Shown piece by piece: positions 43,036 to 54,590 of a stretch of DNA of 64,000 nt. Within the stretch, counting starts at the first letter, position 1. Each line of letters begins with the position of its first letter. The position numbers were made by a program, and so were the translations under genes. Source of the DNA: Phocoena phocoena (taxonomy: Eukaryota; Chordata; Mammalia; Artiodactyla; Phocoenidae); contig NC_089228.1 of NCBI RefSeq assembly GCF_963924675.1, positions 94,270,894-94,334,893 of the forward strand, read 5' to 3'. The notes beneath the pieces are model-generated. The model was not told the DNA's origin, ran no database searches, and saw only the letters and a list, made by a program, of their open reading frames with translations.

Positions 43036-43710
43036 TTAAGATGGAGATACCACCTCACACCTGTTAGGAGGACTGTTATCAAAAGAAAAAAGATAACAAG
43101 TGTTGACAAGGATGTGGAGCAAAGAGAACCCTTATACAGTGCTGGTGGGATGTAAATTGGTAGAGCCATTATGGAAAACAGTATGACGTTTCCTTAAAAA
43201 CTAAAACTAGAACTGCCATTCTCTTCTGGGTACATACCCCAAAGGATGTGAAATCAGTACCTTGAAGAGGTATCTGTGTTCCCATGTTCATTGCATCATT
43301 ATTCACAAGAGCTAAGACGTGGAAACAACGTCAGTGTCCATCGACAGATCTAATGGATAAAAAAGATGTGAGATACATGATTTTATGTACGTATAAATAT
43401 TATTATATATATAATTCAGCCTTAAAAGGGGGAGGCCCTGCCGTTTGCAGCATGGATGAACCTGCAGGACGTTATGCTAAATGCAGTAAACCAGACACAG
43501 GAAAAAACTGCACTGTCTCATATGTGGCATCTAAAAAAGTCAAACTCATAGAGGCAGAAAGTAGAACGGTGGTTACCAGGAGCAGGGAGGTGAGGGAAAT
43601 GGGGGGGATGGTGGTCAAAGGATGCAAAGTGGCAGTTCTGCAGGATGGATAAGTGTCGAGAAGCAATGCACCCCACGATGACTGTACTCGATAGGACCGT
43701 TTATAACACT
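43036..43710 (+). mobile_element. L1M ORF2 3' end plus 3' UTR (second)
   Basis: 'taccacctcacacctgttagg', 'acaaggatgtggagcaaagagaacc', 'gtgctggtgggatgtaaattgg' and 'tccatcgacagatctaatgg' are the end of L1 ORF2. 'catagaggcagaaagtagaacggtggttaccag' is the same UTR module as in the preceding fragment. The 122-codon frame at 43284 is decayed ORF2, not a host gene. Confidence 0.85.
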
Positions 43711-43962
43711 GGAGACTCGCTGAGAGGTGGATGGAGAGCATGAGACTGGGGATTGCTTGGAGGGTTGTATGTGTACAGGTGCACAGCAAGGAACGCTGAA
43801 GCTGTGGGCCCGATGGTCCCACTGTCCTCTGGTGGCCTCCCCCTCCAGTCTCTCTGACACCTTATCTGTCCTCCACATTGCTGCAGCCCCATTGCCTTTC
43901 TGACTAGATGTGGATCTGTTCAGGTGACTACCTGATTTACTTAAAAACTTGCTCTTGAGCCG
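43711..43962. other. Short unique spacer
   Basis: Nothing recognised between the L1M fragment and the MLT1 LTR. Confidence 0.45.
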
Positions 43963-44407
43963 TGTTATAAGTTGAATTGTGTCCCCCGAAAAGATGTGCT
44001 GAAGTCTTAGCTCCTAGAACCTCAGAGTGTGTGACTTTATTTGAAAATAAGGTCATCGCAGATGTAACTAGTTAAGATGAGGTCATATTGGAGTTTGCAA
44101 CATGACTGGTGTCCTAATAAGAGGACGGATGCATGAAGACAGAGACCCAGGGAGAAGGCCAGGTGAGGAGGGAGACAGAGATTGGAGTGACGTATCTACA
44201 AGCCAAGGAGCACCAAGGATTGCCAGCTGTTACCAGAAACTAGGAGAGAGGCATGGAACGGATTCTCCCTTGCAGCCCTCAGAAGGAACCCATCCTGCTG
44301 ACACCTTGATTTTGGACTTCCAGCCTCCAGGACTAAGAGGCAATAAATTTCTGTTTTAAGCCACAGTTTGTGGTACTTTGTTATTGCAGCCGTAGGAAGC
44401 GAATACA
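43963..44407 (+). mobile_element. MLT1 LTR
   Basis: 'tgttataagttgaattgtgtcccccgaaaagatg', 'gtaactagttaagatgaggtcatattgg', 'gagattggagtgacgtatctacaagccaagg', 'ttggacttccagcctccaggac' and the end 'gccgtaggaagcgaataca'. Complete LTR without internal sequence. Confidence 0.92.
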
Positions 44408-44474
44408 ATCCTCAGTGCCTGCAGAAACCAGTCAAGCTTGTTAGCCTGGCGTTTGAGGTCCACTCTCCTTGCCA

Positions 44475-44518
44475 AACACAGACACACACAGACACACACA
44501 CACACACACACACACACA
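44475..44518. repeat. (CA)n microsatellite
   Basis: 'aacacagacacacacagacacacacaca...' with two interrupting G bases, then about 14 pure CA units. Confidence 0.92.
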
Positions 44519-45124
44519 ATGCTTTAGCCACATACTGTGCTACCAGACTCTTTGTAATTCAACAAATAAAAATGACTAAATTACTTATCACAGGAAGAAA
44601 TTATTTGATATTTATAATTATTCTTCCCAGTCTGCCAAGATCCTGATACCTAGAGCTCCTTTTTGTTTGTTTATCCCGAAGAAGACAGTTGAGGTGAGGG
44701 AGTGAGAGCACGCAAGAGACGAAGAGCGAGAGAGTAAAATATCTCCAGTTGTGAAAGGGAGTGTGTGACAGGCCTGGGAAAATTTGCGATTTCGGCCCTG
44801 GAGGCTGTGAGATCCGGGCAAAGAGTAATCTGGGTTGGTTTCCAAGGGACTTTAGATGGGGAAGACAAAATGTGGAGGGGAGATTTTTCGAGAGAAATGC
44901 TGCCTGCTATGTGATGTGGATCGTCCCTGCTCTCTGTCCCTATAAAATCTTTGGTAAAATCCTTGCCCCCTCCATGCTTGTGACTTTCATCTTTTCCCCT
45001 CCCCTCCCCTCTTCTTTCAGTGGGTGGCAGGGGAGGACCTGCCTACAGATGGCCCAAGGTGAAATCAAAGGCTGGGTTATACAAGCCATATTACTCAGAA
45101 GCTGAGTAATCCAAGGCCATGCCT
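44519..45124. other. No gene or repeat recognised
   Basis: Unique-looking. A 114-codon plus-strand frame (44761-45105) has no domain or donor. Confidence 0.45.
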
Positions 45125-45455
45125 ACATCCCACTGTTCACGCTGTTCCCAACGCCTGCGACACCCTTTCCCTCTTTTTCTGCCAGTTAAGTTCCAACCCA
45201 CTCATCTTTCAAGTGTCCTCCCTTCTGTGAAGATCTCTGTGACCCCTCCCCTCTTCCTACTCCTATAGGCAGAATTGCGATTAATCACCGCCTCTGAATC
45301 CCCATAGAGCTTCTCAGAGCCTTCTACTGCAGTGCTTATCTCATCCTCTTTGAGGATGAAGCCTGGGTTCTAGTTTATCTTCGTTGCCTTCTCCCTCTGC
45401 CTGCACTCTAGCACAGAACCTAGCCTGTAGTAGGCACTCAAGGACTGGGGTGGAA
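45125..45455 (+). mobile_element. L2 LINE 3' region
   Basis: 'ttcacgctgttcccaacgcc', 'acccactcatctttcaagtgtcctcccttctgtgaagatctctgtgacccc', 'tactgcagtgcttatctc' and 'agcacagaacctagcctgtagtaggcactcaagg' are in the correct L2 order. The tail lacks the TGAATGAA repeat. Confidence 0.85.
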
Positions 45456-46099
45456 TAAGCACAGGATAAAGGGATGGGCTGTGGGGTGACGGGATTAGAC
45501 AGGGAGAGAGCAGTACACGCCAGGAAGAAAACGAGATTTAAAAAAACGAGGCGTTGGAGCAGAGAGAGAGAGGAGTTGAATGTTAGCCTTCCTTTAAGCG
45601 CCCCTCAGAGAAGTCTAATTTACATAATTAAAATCCAGATAACTAGGAGAATGAATGGTGAGCCAATGGTAGATAGAATTGTAGAGACGGAAGGAAGCAC
45701 AGAGGCGAGGACAAGCTGAAAGATGGGGATTAGAGCTCTGCTTGTGCTGGAATCATAAAAAAAGACAAAGCTGGAGATGGGGAAAATGGGGCAGGAACAG
45801 GAGAGAATGAAAGGGGGTGGCGGAGAGAGAGGTGAGAATTGAGTTAATACGAAGTGTTGGGGGTGGGAGTTCCGGGCGTGGAGGGAAACAAATACAATCC
45901 ACGGGCTTAGCTCTGACTCAGACAAGTGGGGTGGTGCTTTGTAGCGAACCGAGTCTCCAGGCTGAAGAGGGGTGTGCACGGCTAGTGGAATACGGAAGTA
46001 GGAAACTGGGAGGAATGGCCCAGAAACACAGCACAGGAGCTCACCGGCTTTGGTGGGGAGGGAGGAAACAGTGGATAATAATATACTGTAGAGATAAAT
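45456..46099. other. Strand-asymmetric purine-rich DNA
   Basis: The plus strand is strongly G/A-rich ('gagagagagaggagttgaatg', 'gagatggggaaaatggggcagg'), giving the Pro/Ser/Leu-rich 163-codon antisense frame at 45620-46111. No repeat or gene was recognised. Confidence 0.45.
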
Positions 46100-46210
46100 G
46101 AATAACACCAAGCTACCTCACCAGGGTGTTACGAGTGTTAATTCATTAATTATTGTTTGCAAAGCACTTTGAAGGGGGAAAGGCTCTGTAATTATTATGA
46201 ATAAAATGTC
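46100..46210 (+). promoter_or_regulatory. Ancient SINE-like tail / candidate conserved element
   Basis: 'gctacctcaccagggtgttacgagtgttaattcattaattattgtttgcaaagcactttgaagg', then 'ctctgtaattattatgaataaaatg'. This follows the pattern of very old tRNA-SINE ends (MIR3-like). Old SINEs of this kind are sometimes retained as enhancers. Conservation is not tested. Confidence 0.35.
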
Positions 46211-47598
46211 AGAGGTAGTAATCCGGCAGAAGGCAGTGACCTCCTCGGCACCACATTTGCATGGCACGAGGGATTCAAGGATTCTCTGCCAAGGCGAGAC
46301 CTGCCGAGACGACAGATGCCCGTCCCAACACCCTGCCTCCTTCTTCCACGTCTTTCTGTCGGCCCGGGGTCCTGGCCTCTGCTCCCTTGGCAGCGGAGTC
46401 CCGAGAAGCTGGCTGAGGTGATGTGTTTATGAGTCCCAACGTGGCATCTGTGCTAAACTGATGGCTGGGTTACTTTTATGGCAGGGAGCCCGCTGGTGGC
46501 GCAGGCCTGAGGGACGCTCCTCCCAGCAGCTTTCCATTTTGCCGGTTGTTTTGTTTCAGGGGAGATTACTAATAGGGTGTTGGTTTGGGTCTGCTCTTCA
46601 AGAGCGAGATGGGCAGGGACTCTTAGGGGAGGGAGAACGGGGCCTCCTGGGAAGACGTGGCGCCTACACGTGTCTGCTCAGGTTTGGGGGAAACGGCCAC
46701 GAACCATCCACGTCAGTAGCTCATGGAGCTGACATTCTAAGTGAGTAGACGCCAGAAACCACAAACAGCTCCCCAGTTATAGATGGAATGTGTCTGGTGG
46801 CAGCAAAGGCAAAGAAGAAAATTATAATAGGGCCAGGCAGAGAGTGAAAGGGTCCATAGGAGACCCATGCTGGGCAAGGCTGCATGATGGGCGTGAGGTC
46901 TCCGAGGTATAAATCCAGGAGAAAGATGTTTGAAGACAGTTGTCTTCCACCGATCCCCCAACCCCCCTCCCAGGCTTGGATGACGAGGCAAAAGAACTGC
47001 AGAGTATTTAGCAACCATGGCCCTGTGTTAGGGAAATAGTCTTGCCAACAAATTCCCCTTCCTACCGAAGTGGAAGAGAGAGGAACAGCGTCCCAACACT
47101 GGGCGAGTGTTCCTGGGGTTATGTGCATGGGAGGGAGCGCCAAAGTGGCTAGCGAGTCTGGACAGAATTTCACACCAATTTATACTAGAAAAATAGAAGA
47201 GCTAACAGTGAAAACTTTATCTCCTCGAGACAAGAGGTCTCCCCTTGTTTGTCTCATGCATACCTTGCGAGAGACCGCCGAGCTCATTCCTGAGCTAAGT
47301 GTTGACAGTGCAGGGGTTTTAGGATCCATGACCTTGCTGGTAAATCGGAAGGGCACAGCTTTTTACCGGGCCTAGGACCTCCTCAAGGAGCCGCGTAAAG
47401 AGGGAAGGTGGGGAAGGTGGCCTGCCTCGTCAAAGAAAACGTCATCATTTTGCCTTAAACCTCAGCTGGATGAACTGTTGGAATATTGTGGTTATGATGA
47501 AATGCCCATGTCTGTACAAGAAATTGATTCCTGACTCCAGTGTATTTTGACTGTGATCTTAGGAAAAACAACATTTAGCTGCCGGCCACTTTTCTAAA
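46211..47598. other. No gene or repeat recognised
   Basis: Frames include 101 codons on the plus strand (47070-47375) and 150 and 93 on the minus strand (46721-47173). None has a domain or matched splice sites. Confidence 0.45.
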
Positions 47599-47766
47599 CA
47601 GTGATTCTTAAACATCAGGATGTCGTGGGGTGTCCTGACAGCAGCTTGCTGGGTTCCATCCCCAGAGTTTCAGATTCTGCAGGTTCCAGGTGGGACCCAG
47701 GAATTTGCATTTCTACCCAGCTGTTGCTAATGCTTCTGGTTCAGGGCCCAGCCTTTGAAACCACTG
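47599..47766 (+). mobile_element. MER5A-type hAT-Charlie element, complete
   Basis: Runs from 'cagtgattcttaaacatcagg' to 'cagcctttgaaaccactg', inverted termini of MER5A. The interior has 'ttccatccccagagtttcagattctgcagg' and 'gaatttgcatttctaccc'. Confidence 0.88.
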
Positions 47767-48137
47767 ATTTGGAGAACTAATGGACTTGCTTTTGGAGAGA
47801 GGTACTGGGGAGAAGGTGGTGCAGAAAGATAAAAGGAGATAGAAATCGGGGGCAGGTGATGAGAGAGGGCTCCGGATGAAGAGGGACTTGATGGACACAG
47901 CAGGCTGGTGAGGACACAGGCAGGACTGGAGGCGGGTAAGTGGCAGTTACCCCAGGCCGGAAGCATAACTCTTCTCCCGTTCCAGATGTGGGTAGGTCTT
48001 CCCTACTACCCTGTTTCCCACCCTCTAGGAAGGAGCATTGCCTGCAGGGATATGCTCTCCTCTCTCCAGGCTCCAGTCCAGGAACAGCACAGCTTTTCTC
48101 TTCTGCTGACCTTTGCAGGTATGTCCAGGGTTGGTAG
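47767..48137. other. No gene or repeat recognised
   Basis: Unique-looking, with short overlapping frames on both strands. Confidence 0.45.
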
Positions 48138-48552
48138 GTGCATTCGTTTGCTAGGGCTGCCGTCACCAGGTACCACAATCAGAGTGGTTTAAACAAGACG
48201 AACTTACTGTCTCCCGGTCTGGAGGCTGGGGTCGGTAGGGTTGTTTCCTTCTGTGGCTGTGAGGGACAGTCTGTCCAGGCCTCTCTCCCAGCTTCTGGTG
48301 CCTGCGGGCATTTGTAGGTGGCTTTCTGCTTGTTTCTTCACTTCATCTTCCCTCTGTGCCTGTCTCTGTGTCCTAGTTTCCCCTTTGTGTAAGAGCAGCA
48401 GTCCTACTGGACTAGGGCCCACCCTGCTGACCTCATCTTAACTTGATCATCTGCAGAGGCCCTCTTTCCAAATTAAGCCACATTCATAGGTATGGGTTGG
48501 GGGAGGGGGGTTAGACTTCAACCCTTGGGGGGAGGGGCACACAATTCACCCG
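48138..48552 (-). mobile_element. MLT1 LTR, reverse orientation
   Basis: 'gtgcattcgtttgctagggctgccgtcacc', 'gtctggaggctggggtcgg', 'ggactagggcccaccctgctgacctcatcttaacttgatc' and 'ttagacttcaaccc...gcacacaattcaccc' are the antisense MLT1 order. Confidence 0.9.
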
Positions 48553-48879
48553 GGCGGCAGCAGGAGGTTTTCCTTTCCTCCAGGAAGGGCTTTGGTCTGT
48601 GCCCCTTAGTGGCCTGATTCCCACCTGGGTGTGGGAACACTGAGGCAGGGATCCTCTCTCTGTGTCCATAGGGCCTGTGTAGAAGGCCTGTGTCGTCTGA
48701 ACTTGAGAGCTTGCTGGGAGACAGAACCTGTGCTGTTACTTTCTTTTTTTTTTTCTATCCTGACCTTCGCTTGGGGCTGCTGAAACAATGCAACCAGCCA
48801 TCAGGGTCTGGGTGGCAACCTGGCCCCCGTATGGTGAGGAGAGGCCGGGCTTTCATGGGCTGGAGGATGAGCCTGGTTT
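48553..48879. other. No gene or repeat recognised
   Basis: Short GC-rich segment. A T-rich run 'ttctttttttttttctatcc' lies at about 48740. Confidence 0.45.
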
Positions 48880-49000
48880 GGAGTCAGCCTGAGAGCTGGG
48901 GGCTCGGCCCCCATTTCCTCATCTGTCAGTTGGGGGTGACACTGTCTACCTCCCGGGGCCGTCAGTGTTAAATGAGATCATCTGCAGAATGCACCTGGTT
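48880..49000 (+). mobile_element. MIR SINE fragment
   Basis: 'tttggagtcagcctgagagctgggg', 'cccatttcctcatctgtcagttgggggtgacac', 'ctacctcccggggccgtcagtgttaaatgagatcatc' and 'agaatgcacctgg' are MIR core and tail. Confidence 0.72.
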
Positions 49001-50344
49001 GGGAAGTCTAACTAAAAACGCGTCCCAGAGCACGAGTACCGGTTTGTGCCCAGAGTTGGCTAAGTTCCTCTGACTTCTCTTTCCCTGGCCGCCCCCTCCG
49101 GAGCTGGGAACCCTGCAAGTCAATGGCTTTGAGGCTTTGAAATGGGACTTCAAAGAGAAGCCAGCTCTGTTCTTCAAACAGGTTTATAAAGAGATTTTGA
49201 TACAAGACAACAATACTTGTCAGCAGTGCCCAGTTATCGTCCTTCCCTTTGTAGTTTTATTAGGAAATAATTTCCCAGCCAGTGAGGCTCCTGCTGGCAC
49301 GCCTTGTTTCTCTATTTGCGATCGGATCTGCCCACCGGAGGGGCTGCCCCTCGCGCTGCTGCAGTCTCGCCAGCTGGGGGCCCAGTGAAAGACATCACGG
49401 AAGGGTCTCTAGGGCCGATTTACCATCTGCCCCTCCCCTCCCCCTCCCCCTCTTTGTAGCAAAAATGCAATTTGTTTGACCTCTGGGAAGGTTTAAAACC
49501 TCAGCTCCTTAATTGCCCCCTCCCTCCCATTATTATTATTTTTTTTTTTAAGAGGGAGGCAAAAGAGGGAAATGGCCAGAAAATAAAAGAACGATTTAAG
49601 CCTTTCTTTCTATCCAGCCCTGCATTCTAGGCTGGTAATAAGGATTCCCAATAGATTAAAAACTAAGGAGCCCAGCTCGCTGTGGGGAAATAAAGCAGGA
49701 TCTTATTGCAGGGGCCAGCTTTCCCAAGCAGAGGTGAGGTGTGGTTTTGCAGAAGTGGTTATTCCTTCTTCCTTCCTCAGTGCTGTCATTTCCCTGTAAC
49801 TTGAGACACGTGCCGAGGACTCTACTCTATGCCAAGCACCGGGACAGGTTCTGAGATTCAGAAACGAGGAACACAGGGTACCCCCAGCCATGTTTCTCAG
49901 CAGGGCTCCGGTGAACTGGGTTGAGAAGCAGACTTTTCAGGGACCCTTCCTTAAAGGGCTCTGTGCCATAATGGGGAAGTTCCCCTGCTTCAGGAGCCCC
50001 TGCCAGAACTGCTGGAGGTGGCTCTCAACCATCAGCTTGAGGGGAGGCAGGTCCATGGGGGGTTCATGGTGGTGGTTTAGGAATAGGGCTACTGGGATGC
50101 TTTTCCACACGAGCGAAGGGGACAGGTAGAGAGGGAGGGTGCATATGCCGGCGGGAGGAATATGATCCTGAGACTGGGGGGACAGAGTGGAATTGGGGTC
50201 GGAGGGGGCACTTAGCCACAGAGGAAAAGACACCTCACTTCCTTTTTATGACATTGGGCAGGGAACATGAGAAAGGAGTCAGTCGTTTAGAGAGTGGGAG
50301 AGAAGAGGGTGTGGACAAGTTCAGCTTTGCTGCCCTTTATTTCC
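49001..50344. other. Unique-looking DNA, no gene recognised
   Basis: Contains a possible conserved block at 49180-49280 ('ggtttataaagagattttg', 'gttttattaggaaataatttcc') and a C-rich run at about 49430-49450. The 98-codon frames are chance. Confidence 0.45.
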
Positions 50345-50358
50345 TTGGGAAGTAGGAA
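50345..50358. repeat. L1 target-site duplication, left copy
   Basis: The 14 bases 'ttgggaagtaggaa' recur exactly at 56177-56190 and bound the L1. The left copy is followed by one C and 15 T, the antisense poly(A) tail of the L1. Confidence 0.9.
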
Positions 50359-50748
50359 CTTTTTTTTTTTTTTTAAATCTTTATTGAGGTATAATTGCTT
50401 TACGGGGTTGTGTTAGTTTCTGCTGTATAACAAAGTGAATCAGCTATACGAACACATATATCCCCATATCCCCTCTCTCTTGCCTCTCCCTCCCATCCTC
50501 TCTCTCCCACCCCTCTAGGTGGACACAAAGCACGGAGCTGCTTTCCCTGTGCTATGCAGCTGCTTCCCGCTAGCTCTCTGTTTTACATTTGGTAGTGTAT
50601 ATATGTCCATGCCACTCTCTCACTTCATCCCAACTTACCCTTCTCCCTCCCCGTGTCCTCAAGTCCATTCTCTATGTCTGCGTCTTTATTCCTGTCCTGC
50701 CCTACATTCTTCAGAACCATTTTTTTTTTTAGGTTCCATATATATGTA

Positions 50749-53700
50749 TTAACGGTATTTGTTTCTCTCTTTCTGACTTACTTCACTCTGTATGACAGAC
50801 TCTAGGTCCATCCACCTCACTACAAATAACTCAATTTCATTCCGTTTCATGGTTGAGTAATATTCCATTGTATATATGTGCCATATCTTCTTTATCCATT
50901 CATCTGTCGATGGACACTTAGGTTGCTTCCACGTCCTAGCTATTGTAGATAGAGCTGCAATGAACATTATGGTACATGACTCTTTTTGAATTATGGTTTT
51001 CTCAGGGTATATGCCCAGTAGTGGGATTGCTGGGTCATATGGTAGTTCTATTTTTAGTTTTTTAAGGAACCTCCATACTGTTCTCCATAGTGGCTGTATC
51101 AATTTCTGTTCCCACCAACAGTGCAAGAGGGTTCTCTTTTCTCCACACCCTCTCCAGCATTTATTGTTTGTAGGTTTTTTGATGATGGCCATTCTGACTG
51201 GTGTGAGGTGACACCTCATTGTAGTTTTGATTTGCATTTCTCTAATGATTAATGATGTTGAGCATTCTTTCATGTGTTTGTTGGTAGTCTGTATGTCTTC
51301 TTTGGAGAAATATCTGTTTAGGTCTTCTGCCCATTTTTGGATTGGGTTGTTTGTTTTTTTGATATTGAGCTGCATGAGCTGCTTGTATATTGTGGAGATT
51401 AATCCTTTGCCAGTTGCTTCATTTGCAGATATTTTCTCCCATTCTCAGGGTTGTCTTTTTGTCTTGTTTATGTTTTCCTTTGCTGTGCAAAAGCTTTTAA
51501 GTTCCATTAGGTCTCATTTGTTTATTTTTGGTTTTATTTCTATCACTCTAGGAGGTGGGTCAAAAAGGATCTTGCTCTGATTTATGTCATAGAATGTTCT
51601 GCCTATGTTTTCCTCTAAGAGTTCTAGAGTGTCTGGCCTTACATTTAGGTCTTTAATCCATTTTGAGTTTATTTTTGTGTGTGGTGTTAGGGAGTGTTCT
51701 AATTTCATTCTTTTACATGCAGTTATCCTGTTTTCCCAGCACCACTTACTGAAGAGGCTGTCTTTTCTCCATTGTATATTCTTGCCTCCTTTGTCATAGA
51801 TTAGTTGACCAGAGGTGCGTGGGTTTATCTCTGGGCTTTCTATCCTGTTCCATTGATCTATATTTCTTTTTTTGTGCCAGTACCATATTGTCTTGATTAC
51901 TGTAGCTTTGTAGTATAGTCTGAAGTCATGAAGTCAGAGATCCTGAATTCTCCAGCTCCGTTTTTCTTTCTCAAGATTGCTTTGGCTATTCAGGGTCTTT
52001 TGTGTTTCCATACCAATTGTGAAATTTTTTGTTTTAGTTCTGTGAAAAATACCATTGGTAGTTTGATAGGGATTGCATTGAATCTATAGATTGCTTTGGG
52101 TAGTATAGTCATTTTCACAATGTTGATTCTTCCAATCCAAGAACATGGTATATCTCTCCATCTGTTTGTATCATATTTAATTTATTTCATCAGTGTCTTA
52201 TAGTTTTCTGCATACAGGTCTTTTGTCTCCTTAGGTAGGTTTATTCCTAGGTATTTTATTCTTTTTGCTGCAATGGTAAATGGGAGGGTTTCCTTAATTT
52301 CTCTTTCAGATTTTTCATCGTTAGTGTAGAGGAATGCAAGAGATTTCTGTGCATTAATTTTGTATCCTGCTACTTTACCAAATTCATTGATTAGCTCTAG
52401 TAGTTTTCTGGTAGTATCTTTAGGATTCTCTATGTATAGTATCATGTCATCTGCAAGCAGTGACAGTTTTACTTCTTCTTTTCCGATTTGGATTCCTTTT
52501 ATTTCTTTTTCGTCTCTGATTGCTGTGGCTAAAACTTCCAGGACTGTGTTGAATAATAGTGGTCAGAGTGGGCAACCTTGTCTTGTTCCTGACCTTAGTG
52601 GAAATGGTTTCAGTTTTTCACCATTGAGGATGATGTTGGCTGTGGGTTTGTCATATATGGCCTTTAGTATGTTGAAGAAAGTTCCCTCTGTGCCTGCTTT
52701 CTGGAGGGTTTTTATCATAAATGGGTGTTGAATTTTGTCGAAAGATTTCTCTGCATCTATTGAGATGATCATATGGTTTTTCTCCTTCAGTTTGTTAATA
52801 TTGTTTATTACATTGATTGATTTTTTGTATTTTGAAGAATCCTTGCATTCCTGGGTTAAACCCCACTTGATCATGGTGTATGATCCTTTTAATGTGCTGC
52901 TGGATTCTGTTTGCTAGTATTTTGTTGAGGATTTTGCATCTATGTTGATCAGTGATATTGGCCTATAGTTTTCTTTTTTTGTGACGTCTTTGTCTGGTTT
53001 TGGTATCAGGGCGATAGTGGCCTCATAGAATGAGTTTGGGAGTGCTCCTCCCTCTGCTATATTTCGGAAGAGTTTGAGAAGGATAGGTGTTAGCTCTTCT
53101 CTAAATGTTTGATAGAATTTGCCTGTGAATCTCTCTGGTCCTGGGCTTTTGTTTGTTGGAAGATTTTTAATCACAGTTTCGATTTCAGTGCTTGTGACTG
53201 GTCTGTTTATATTTTCTGTTTCTTCCTGGTTCAGTCTCAGAAGGTTGTGCTTTTCTAAGAATTTGTCCATTTCTTGCAGGCTGTCCATTTTATTGGCATA
53301 TAGTTGCTTGTAGTAATCTCTCATGATCCTTTGTATTTCTGCAGTGTCAGTTGTTACTTCTCCTTTTTCATTTCTAATTCTGTTGATTTGAGTCTTCCTC
53401 CTTTTTTTCTTGATGAGTTTGGCTAAAGGTTTATCAATTTTGTTTATCTTTTTAGAGAGCAAACTTTTAGTTTTCTTGATCTTTGCTATCGTTTCCCTTA
53501 TTTCTTTTTATTTCTGATCTGATCTTTATGACTTTTTTCCTTCTGCTAACTTTGGGTTTTTTTTTCTTCTTCTTTCTCTAATTGCTTTAGGTGTAAGGTT
53601 AGGTTGTTTATTTGAGATGTTTCTTGTTTCTTGAGGTAGGATTGTATTGCTATAAACTTCCCTCTTAGAACTGCTTTTGCTGCATCCCATATATTTTGTG

Positions 53701-54529
53701 TCGTCGAGTTTTCATTGTCATTTGTTTCTAGGTATTTTTTGTTTTCCTCTTTGTTTTCTTCAGTGATCTCTTGGTTATTTAGTAGCATATTGTTTAGCCT
53801 CCATGTCTTTGTATTTTTTACATTTTTTTCCTGTAATTTATATCTAGTCTCATGGCGTTGTGGTCAGAAAAGATACTTGATATGATTTCAATTTTCTTAA
53901 ATTTACCAAGGCTTGATTTGGTCTATCTTGGAGAATGTTCCATGAGTACCTGAGAAGAAAGTGTGTTCTGTTGTTTTTGGATGGAATGTCCTATACATAT
54001 CAGTTAAGTCCATCTTGTTTAATGTATCACTTAAAGCTTGTGTTTCCTTATTTATTTTCATTTTGGTTGATCTGTCCACTGGTGAAAGTGGGGTGTTAAA
54101 GTCCCCTACTGTGATTGTGTTACTGTCAATTTCCCCTTTTATGGCTGTTAGCATTTGCCTTATGTATTGAGGTGCTCCTGTGTTGGGTGCATAAATATTT
54201 CCAGTTGTTATACCTTCTTCTTGGATTGATCCCTTGATCATTATGTAGTGTCTTTCTTTGTCTCTTGTAATAGTGTTTATTTTAAAGCCTATTTTGTCTG
54301 CTATGAGAATTGCTCCTCCAGCTTTCTTTTGATTTCCATTTGCATGGAATATCTTTTTCCATCCCCTCACTTTCAGTCTGTATGTGTCCCTAGGTCTGAA
54401 GTGGGTCTCTTATGGACAGCATATATATGAGTTTTGTTTTTGTATCCATTCAGGCAGTCTGTGTCTTTTAGCTCGAGCTTTTAATCCATTTACACTTAAG
54501 GTAATTATCGATATGTATGTTCCTATTAC
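50749..54529 (-). pseudogene. L1 ORF2 (endonuclease-reverse transcriptase), disabled
   Basis: About 1260 codons in length, close to an intact ORF2. It begins MVIGTYISIITLSVNGL. A stop follows ...SYICC-P near 54410. The endonuclease part (53903-54370) shows GDFNTPLSP and FSGTHGTFSKID. The frame shifts between about 53546 and 53462. The reverse transcriptase follows: [13 protein letters not shown] at about 52930, SGTRQGCPL at about 52565, and the catalytic ADD (Asp-Asp at 52446-52451) preceded by Leu. A second shift lies between about 52180 and 51710. The C-terminal part (50749-51375) carries the usual [10 protein letters not shown] and [16 protein letters not shown] segments. At least two shifts and several stops make it non-functional. 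Confidence 0.93.
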
Positions 54530-54590
54530 CATTTTCTTAATTGTTTTGGGTTTGTTATTGTAGGTCTTTTCCATTTTTTGTGTTTCCTGC

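Noticed and set aside
43284..43652. 122-codon plus-strand frame
   Set aside because: Reads as decayed L1M ORF2 end (CPSTDLMDKKDVRYM resembles the L1 segment) running into UTR sequence.
11108..44407. Intact endogenous retrovirus
   Set aside because: Only LTRs of MLT1 and MLT2 type were found. No gag, pol or env-like frame lies between any pair, and orientations and divergence show independent solo LTRs.
47070..47375. 101-codon plus-strand frame
   Set aside because: Looks protein-like in composition, but there are no splice sites at either side, no family, and 150- and 93-codon minus-strand frames (46721-47173) overlap its first part.
50749..51375. 208-codon frame that could be read as a gene
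   Set aside because: It is the C-terminal part of L1 ORF2.
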